Part shown: positions 59,090 to 64,000 of the stretch, one piece after another
Layout of the letters: every line of letters begins with the position of its first letter
Position numbering within the stretch: position 1 is the first letter of the stretch
Assembly (NCBI RefSeq): GCF_003611035.1
Contig: NZ_CP030033.1
Coordinates: 1,116,001 to 1,180,000, forward strand
DNA from: Cryobacterium soli
Lineage (GTDB): Bacteria > Actinomycetota > Actinomycetes > Actinomycetales > Microbacteriaceae
Reading direction: 5' to 3'
Length of the DNA: 64,000 bases
The notes under the pieces: model-generated
Database searches by the model: none
What the model was told of the DNA's origin: nothing
What the model saw: only the letters and a program-made list of their open reading frames with translations
Translations under genes and position numbers: made by a program

Positions 59090-61264
59090 TTACAGCTCTC
59101 CGTCGAGCGCCTGGGTGAGTACGTAGACCAGCGCGCTGGCCTGCACCGAATCCTCGGGCGACAGCTCCTCGTCGGCTCCATCGAGCGCGCGGGCCGCCAG
59201 GCCCTGCTTGCTGCCGATGAGTTCGGCGATGCGCGCGTCGATGGTGTGCGCGGCGATGATCCGCCACGCTGTCACCGGTTCGGCCTGGCCGATCCGGTGC
59301 ACCCGGTCGATGGCCTGGGTCTGCTCTGCCGCGGTCCAGCTGAGTTCGGCCAGCACCACGTTGGAAGCGGCCTGCAGGTTCACGCCCACGCCGGCGGCGG
59401 TGAGCGAACACACCACAACGGCGACCTCGGGGTCGGAGTTGAACGAGTCGATCGCGGCCTGGCGGGCCAGGGCGCTCTGGTCGCCGCGCAGCGACACCGT
59501 ACGCAGGCCGCGCTTGGCGAAGATCTCCTCCGCGGCATCCATCACGTCGATGTGCTTGGCGAAGAACACGACCTTGCCCACCGAGTGCGCGAGCTGGGCC
59601 GCGTAGTCGGCGGCGAGCCCGGCCTTGGCCTGGCCGATCTTGCGCACCATGGTGAACACGTTCTCGCCGGTCGTGGTGCCCTTGGACTCCTCGAGATCGG
59701 CGTGCGCGACGGCGCGGATGTACGCGGCCCGCTCGTCCTCGGTGAGCACGGGTGCCTTGACGCCGGGGTGACGCGCGGCGACGAGGGCCTTGAAGCGCTT
59801 GACCAGGCGGGCGCCCAGTTCGCGTTCGGCCTTCTGGATCGACCGGCCGAGCTCGCTGTCGAGCTCCACCGGGAGGTCGGCGATGCGCTTGGCGGGCAGG
59901 TCGGCGGCCACGTCGACCTTGCGGCGACGCACGATGCCCATGTCGATCACGGCGGCCCGGGCGGCGGTGTAGAAGCCGGCGTCGGCCGGCGTGAGGCCGG
60001 TCTCTTCCAGCCGCTGCATGAGCTTGGCGGTGGGCTTGTCGCCGTCGATCCAGCCGAGGAACTGCCAGATGGCACGGAAATCGTCGACGTCGTTGATCAG
60101 CGGGGTACCGGTGAGCGCCATCAGCAGCGGGTTGTTGCCCGGGGTGCGGCGGCGGATCTGCTCAGCGAGGCTGAGCACGTGCTTGGAACGCTGCGACTGC
60201 AGGTTCTTGATGAAGTGCGCCTCGTCGACCACCATGCCCTTGAAACCGAGGGTGCCGAGCCAGGCGAGGTGTCGGTCGAGCACGTCGTAGTTGACCACGA
60301 CGACGTCGGCGAAGGCGTCGAGGGTGTCACCGTCGCCGTGGATGACGGTGGCACGGCGGTGCGGCGTCCACAGTTCGACCTCGCGCACCCAGTTCATCTT
60401 CACGACGTTGGGCACGATCGCCAGCAGCGGGTAGGCGCCGGCGACGGATGCGGCGAGCAGGCTCTGCGCCGTCTTGCCGAGGCCCGGCTCGTCGGCGAGG
60501 AGGTAGCTGCGGTGGCCTAGGCGGGCGCTTTCGATGAAGCGGGCCTGGTGCCGCATGAGCTCCATGCCGCGCGGGGAGAACCTGTCGACGTTCGGGGCTT
60601 CGGGCAGGTCCATGCTGGCGGCCTGGCCGCCTGAACCGTATTCGAACGCCTTGAACAGCGGGCCGAGCAGTTCCCAGTTGGCCAGGCGGCGGGCCGAGGA
60701 GACCGGCGCGGCCTGCACGGCGCTGAAGTCGGGGGCGAGGAAGGGGTTTGCCAGCTGGCGGGCACGCACCGACTGCGGGATGACCTGGTTCTGCAGCACC
60801 TCGGGCTTGGCCTCGGGTTCGCGGGTGATGATGAGCTCGTCCGGGCTGAGCTCGGCGCCGGATTCCAGCAGCCAGTCGCGGCGGAAGCGTTGCGCGACGG
60901 TGGAGACACCCGCATCCGGTTCGAGCAGGGTGATCAGGCTGGTGTCGCGGGCGGCGGTCTTCGCGAGGATCTGGGCGATGCCGTCGAGGCGCTTGAGCAG
61001 TTCAGCGCGGTTCGCGTCTGTGAGCTCGCCGTCGGCCTTGACCCGGGCGCGTTCTTCGCGCATGAGCAGGGCGATGACCTGGTACTTGGTGCGGTTGGTG
61101 GGGCCGAGCTTGGTGCCGCTCTGCGCCTTCGCCTCGACCTCGCGCACCTTGCGGGCGAGGATCGGGATGATGGGGGCGTCGTCGTCACGCGAGCGTGGGC
61201 GCTGCCGGGTTCGACCGCTGCTGGCACCAGCACGGCCCGCTCCCTGAGGGCGGGTGTAAGCCAT
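59090..61264 (-). CDS. SNF2/RAD54-family helicase-like ATPase
   Basis: A 724-residue DNA-dependent ATPase. A basic N-terminal region and an all-helical domain (about 1-225) precede the motor. Motifs are LLADEPGLGKTAQSLLA (Walker A), VVDEAHFIKN (DEAH with Asp-Glu-Ala-His), LTGTPLIND (III), and the C-terminal lobe with LTAAGVGVNLQAAS and AIDRVHRIGQ (VI). It resembles SMARCAL1/HepA-like remodelling or fork-repair ATPases without zinc finger or nuclease domains. ATG 61264 has GGAG at 5 nt, and a good promoter lies upstream. Its role in repair is inferred. Confidence 0.88.
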   Translation of the reverse strand: MAYTRPQGAGRAGASSGRTRQRPRSRDDDAPIIPILARKVREVEAKAQSGTKLGPTNRTKYQVIALLMREERARVKADGELTDANRAELLKRLDGIAQILAKTAARDTSLITLLEPDAGVSTVAQRFRRDWLLESGAELSPDELIITREPEAKPEVLQNQVIPQSVRARQLANPFLAPDFSAVQAAPVSSARRLANWELLGPLFKAFEYGSGGQAASMDLPEAPNVDRFSPRGMELMRHQARFIESARLGHRSYLLADEPGLGKTAQSLLAASVAGAYPLLAIVPNVVKMNWVREVELWTPHRRATVIHGDGDTLDAFADVVVVNYDVLDRHLAWLGTLGFKGMVVDEAHFIKNLQSQRSKHVLSLAEQIRRRTPGNNPLLMALTGTPLINDVDDFRAIWQFLGWIDGDKPTAKLMQRLEETGLTPADAGFYTAARAAVIDMGIVRRRKVDVAADLPAKRIADLPVELDSELGRSIQKAERELGARLVKRFKALVAARHPGVKAPVLTEDERAAYIRAVAHADLEESKGTTTGENVFTMVRKIGQAKAGLAADYAAQLAHSVGKVVFFAKHIDVMDAAEEIFAKRGLRTVSLRGDQSALARQAAIDSFNSDPEVAVVVCSLTAAGVGVNLQAASNVVLAELSWTAAEQTQAIDRVHRIGQAEPVTAWRIIAAHTIDARIAELIGSKQGLAARALDGADEELSPEDSVQASALVYVLTQALDGEL

Positions 61265-61337
61265 TTTTCTCCACTTCACACCAGCGCGGCACACAGTGCG
61301 CGCTCGTCGTGTTGAGCATCCGTGGATGCCTGTGCGA

Positions 61338-61366
61338 TCGATACGCCGAACCCCAGAAACAAGCAA
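61338..61366 (-). promoter_or_regulatory. Promoter of the SNF2-family gene
   Basis: Read leftward, TTGCTT (61366-61361) and TATCGA (61343-61338) are separated by 17 bp, about 75 nt before the start. Confidence 0.5.
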
Positions 61367-61473
61367 CGTGACCGGCATCGGGCAGCCTCGAAGGTGCTGA
61401 TCGACGCAGGACAACGGTCGTGACACTAACCAGGTTCTCCAGACGCGTACTCAGTCTATGCCCGGACCTGTTC

Positions 61474-61812
61474 TCAGCGGTGCACCGCAGTCGGGACCTT
61501 AGTACGAATGCCGACGATTATGAAGACCAGGGCGGCGATGAACTGGGCGGACACCCAACCCTGACCGTGCAGCTCGATGATCACGATCGGGTTCCACAGC
61601 ACAGCAATGGGCACCAGGCCGATGAGCCACCACCAGGACTTCGCCTGGATCACGAAGACGCAGATGATGAGGGCCAGGATGCTGACGACGTAGCGGATGA
61701 TGACAAAACTGTCGACATCGAGCAGAGCGAGCCCGGCCAGGAGGGCGATGGCGCCGAGTAGCCCGGGCGCCAGGGCCGAGCGGGTATAGGTAGGTTCAGC
61801 CGGAGTGCCCAT
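61474..61812 (-). CDS. DUF6804-like small membrane protein
   Basis: A 112-residue protein with four predicted helices filling nearly all its length, and the aromatic AKSWWWLIGLVPIAVLWNPI in the third/fourth helices. I recall this as DUF6804; its function is unknown. Its ATG overlaps the stop of the DUF2207 gene as TGATG, so the two are translationally coupled and may work together in the membrane. Confidence 0.7.
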   Translation of the reverse strand: MGTPAEPTYTRSALAPGLLGAIALLAGLALLDVDSFVIIRYVVSILALIICVFVIQAKSWWWLIGLVPIAVLWNPIVIIELHGQGWVSAQFIAALVFIIVGIRTKVPTAVHR

Positions 61813-63749
61813 CAGACGCCCCCTCCCCCGCCGCCGCCGCCGCCGCCGCCGACGGAACCGCCCCCGCCGGAACCGGAGCTGGACGAACTCGAGGCGCTGC
61901 CCGACCAGGCCGACGACGTGGACGTGGCGAACGCGGCGACACCCGTCGCGAAGTAGGCGGCGTTGAACGGAGCCGTGCCGACGTACCAGTCCGGCTGTGC
62001 GCGCGTCCCGTCGTAGTAGTCGCCGAGAACCTTCGACCACTGCTTTTCCTCGCCCGTGAGGACCGCGTAGGGCAGCAGCCGTTCGTGGAGCTTGAGCACC
62101 TGCACGGGCTCGGTCGAGACGGTGCCGGCACCATCCGGTCGGTATGGCGTGCGCAGCGCGCCCAGGGGGCTTTGCAGCACCCGGAGCCGGTCTGCTTCAG
62201 CCAGCGAGATATACACTGTGACGCCCTTCAGGTAGTCGCGGAGTTCCGCGCCGCTCGCGGTGAGCGGTCGCACGTCGCCGACTACGGCAAGCGTAACAAT
62301 CGCGGCGGCCAGCCCACCGACCAGGAAAAAGAGCGGCCACGCGCCGGCGACCTCGGTGGCGAAGGTGATGATGCTCACCACGACGGCCACGACACCGGCG
62401 ACGATCGCCAGGGCGATGAGCCAGCGGCGGACGGCCCCGCCCTTCTTCTCCCGGAGGCCGTCGGTAAGCATCCGTTTGCGTGCCGTTCGGCGCACCTTCT
62501 GCAGGGCGGTGCCGAGCGTGGTGCTTTTCTTCTTCAGGTCGCGCACCGAACCGATGGGCCGGTTCGAGGGGAACAGGGCGTTGAGCACGGTGCTCTCGGT
62601 GGCGTCGAGACCCTCACGGCTGCGAAGCTCGAGCAAGTAGTGGTTCTTACCGTCACCCTCGAGCACCCGCAGGTTGCCGCGCACGGCGAACTGCAGGAAC
62701 TGGGCGGTCATGGCCTTGCCTGAGGCGCGGGCACCGAGGACGTCCCCGGACTGCAGCAGGTTCACCCCGGCCGGTGGCAGGTACTCGGCGATGATGGTGG
62801 GTCGCCCCGGCTGGTTGCGCCACCGGGTGGTGCGCAGCACAACCGCGATCGCGGCGGCGATGAGCGCGGCAATGCTGGCGAGGAGGGCGATGGTGGGAAA
62901 GGGGTTGGCCGTGAAGGAGTCGTCGCGGGGCACGAAGGTGCCGTCATCGAACCCGACTGCCACGGCGAGTCCCTCGTGCGGGCCCAGGTTGCGCGCCTCG
63001 GCGTCGACGACCCAGCCGTCGCCCACGGCGACGCTGTCGAGGGCATCGCACTCGGTGCCGGATGCCGATCCGCCCTGGTAGCACGCCGTCTGGCCGGTGA
63101 GCTGAGGCACCAGGTCTGGCGCCACATGCACGGTGGCCGAGACCGCGCCGAACGGTTGGGCCCAGCCGGTGCCGTTGACCTCCCAGTAGAACTCCTGGTC
63201 GGCGGTGTCATCGGGAGAAAACGTGACGTAGGTCTGGTGGTAGTTGATCACGTAGGTCTGGTCGCCGTGCACGTAGTCGTCGGCCGCGATGGTGACGCTG
63301 ACATATTCGGCCCCGGTGTCGTCGGAGATGGTCTCCGTGGCGGTGTCGCGCTGCTGGCCGGTCTCGTCGGTGATGCTGTCGATGGTCAGCCCGGTGGGCT
63401 GGCCTTGGTAGTGCGTGGGGATCTCCCGCCGGATGCCGCGATTCTGGTCGGTGTCGGGGAACCGGGCAACGAACGTCTCGGTGGTGGCCAGGGTGGAGTG
63501 GCCTTCGGAGTCACGGCCGAGCTGATAGTCGGCGTGCAGGGACACGAAGCTGAAGTCATCGACGCCCGTCGGCTGGATCTGCGCGACGGGGAGCACCGAG
63601 ACGGAGCCAGGGTCGAGCTGAGCGGCGGCAACAGAGGCCGAGTCGGCGGCGGCGGCGTTGACACCGGTGAGTCCGGTCAGCCCCACGGCTCCAGCAAGAG
63701 CGGTAGCGGCGAGAAAAGTGCTGAGAAGGCGACGTGCAGGTCTGCGCAT
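61812..63749 (-). CDS. DUF2207 domain-containing membrane protein
   Basis: A 645-residue predicted exported membrane protein. A signal peptide (LLSTFLAATALAGAVGLTG) is followed by the extracellular DUF2207 domain, including YQLGRDSEGHSTLATTETFV and WEVNGTGWAQPFG, one helix (about 285-305), a cytoplasmic part, two more helices (about 445-490) and a C-terminal region. The last 30 residues are Ser then Gly repeats, as in many DUF2207 proteins. Function unknown; cell-envelope or stress roles are guessed. The ATG is 6 nt after a TAGCAT -10 box. Confidence 0.85.
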   Translation of the reverse strand: MRRPARRLLSTFLAATALAGAVGLTGLTGVNAAAADSASVAAAQLDPGSVSVLPVAQIQPTGVDDFSFVSLHADYQLGRDSEGHSTLATTETFVARFPDTDQNRGIRREIPTHYQGQPTGLTIDSITDETGQQRDTATETISDDTGAEYVSVTIAADDYVHGDQTYVINYHQTYVTFSPDDTADQEFYWEVNGTGWAQPFGAVSATVHVAPDLVPQLTGQTACYQGGSASGTECDALDSVAVGDGWVVDAEARNLGPHEGLAVAVGFDDGTFVPRDDSFTANPFPTIALLASIAALIAAAIAVVLRTTRWRNQPGRPTIIAEYLPPAGVNLLQSGDVLGARASGKAMTAQFLQFAVRGNLRVLEGDGKNHYLLELRSREGLDATESTVLNALFPSNRPIGSVRDLKKKSTTLGTALQKVRRTARKRMLTDGLREKKGGAVRRWLIALAIVAGVVAVVVSIITFATEVAGAWPLFFLVGGLAAAIVTLAVVGDVRPLTASGAELRDYLKGVTVYISLAEADRLRVLQSPLGALRTPYRPDGAGTVSTEPVQVLKLHERLLPYAVLTGEEKQWSKVLGDYYDGTRAQPDWYVGTAPFNAAYFATGVAAFATSTSSAWSGSASSSSSSGSGGGGSVGGGGGGGGGGGV

Positions 63750-63755
63750 GCTTTC

Positions 63756-63761
63756 ATGCTA
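63756..63761 (-). promoter_or_regulatory. -10 box of a leaderless promoter (DUF2207 gene)
   Basis: Read leftward, TAGCAT is followed by 6 nt and the ATG at 63749. Confidence 0.5.
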
Positions 63762-63812
63762 GCCACCGACCAGGGTGACTCGCTCCGCCGACGTGTGGAG
63801 GAGAAGTGCAGA

Positions 63813-64000
63813 TCAGGCGGGCTGTGTGCTGATGGGCAGGGTAGCCGGGTGCTCGAGCATGTCGATGAGCACCGGCCGGAGCTCAGCGAGCCACACGACG
63901 TATCCGGCTTCGGTGAGGTGCAGGCTGTCGGTGGACCATTCGGCACTCAGTGCGCCCTCGGCATCCGCCAGCGCCGGCCAGAGGTCGAGGTAGCGGGCCT
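63813..64000 (-). CDS. SGNH/GDSL hydrolase, C-terminal part
   Basis: Only the last 62 residues are in the window; the gene continues past the right edge. The visible part includes WSTDSLHLTEAGYVVWLAEL, which is block V of SGNH hydrolases with the catalytic Asp and His three residues apart. Such enzymes are esterases or lipases that remove acyl groups. It ends in a short Pro/Thr tail. It is codirectional with the DUF2207 gene 64 bases away. Confidence 0.75.
   Translation of the reverse strand, partial: ARYLDLWPALADAEGALSAEWSTDSLHLTEAGYVVWLAELRPVLIDMLEHPATLPISTQPA

Noticed and set aside
61815..61860. Microsatellite or structural element in the GGC-type repeat
   Set aside because: It encodes the poly-Gly tail that is usual for DUF2207 proteins, so coding constraint explains it.
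1..64000. tRNA, rRNA or standard riboswitch genes
   Set aside because: No cloverleaf or conserved riboswitch core was recognised by eye. A covariance-model scan would be needed to exclude small RNAs.

Overview
The window is about 64 kb of high-GC DNA. It looks like the chromosome of a free-living actinobacterium, most likely Microbacteriaceae and perhaps Cryobacterium-like. The reasons are the strong G/C bias at third codon positions, the NnaR-type regulator, a mycoredoxin, actinobacterial DUF families, and many genes whose start codon sits 6-7 nt after a TANNNT -10 box (leaderless transcripts). I saw no rRNA, tRNA, CRISPR array, insertion sequence or prophage gene. No stretch longer than 300 bases lacks a gene; the gaps of 200-280 bases hold promoters, hairpins and short repeats, which are listed. 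The genus is an inference.

Layout. 0-5 kb: the start of a class II aldolase, a CPA1 cation/proton antiporter, an AI-2E family membrane protein and a glutathione-independent formaldehyde dehydrogenase. 5-16.4 kb: molybdenum cofactor genes (mobA, moeA, a small DUF6457-like protein), a YdeP/FdhF-type molybdo-oxidoreductase, and the nitrate genes narK-nasA-flavoprotein. 16.7-29.5 kb: a sugar or sugar-acid catabolic island. It has an ABC importer, a mutarotase and a GntR regulator, then a divergent seven-gene operon with an enolase-superfamily dehydratase, an MBL hydrolase, a Gfo/Idh dehydrogenase, a CoA-transferase, an enoyl-CoA hydratase, an FAH-family protein and a ketoglutarate-semialdehyde-type dehydrogenase. 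29.7-36.3 kb: nitrite reductase and siroheme genes (cbiX-like and nirD leftward; nirB, cobA and nnaR rightward). 36.5-50 kb: mixed chromosomal genes, including a protealysin-like protease with an emfourin-type inhibitor, a Cys-repeat wall protein, FKBP, PrsW, an Ada-AlkA fusion and aspartase. 50-64 kb: purine and uracil permeases, carboxylesterase, Pit phosphate transporter, Nudix hydrolase, mycoredoxin, phosphofructokinase, a SNF2 helicase, DUF6804, DUF2207 and the end of a GDSL hydrolase.

How the genes work together. Nitrate enters by NarK, is reduced by the Mo enzyme NasA with a flavoprotein/BFD electron donor, and nitrite goes to NirBD. MobA and MoeA supply the molybdenum cofactor, and CobA plus the chelatase supply siroheme. 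The narK, nirD and nirB promoters all carry a GTNAY-type paired box exactly 32 nt upstream of a TANNNT -10 element, which suggests one activator (GlnR and/or the NnaR encoded here). The sugar island contains a candidate enzyme for each step of a Weimberg-like oxidation to 2-oxoglutarate, plus two CoA enzymes that such a route does not need. All functions are inferred from sequence reading; no database search was possible.
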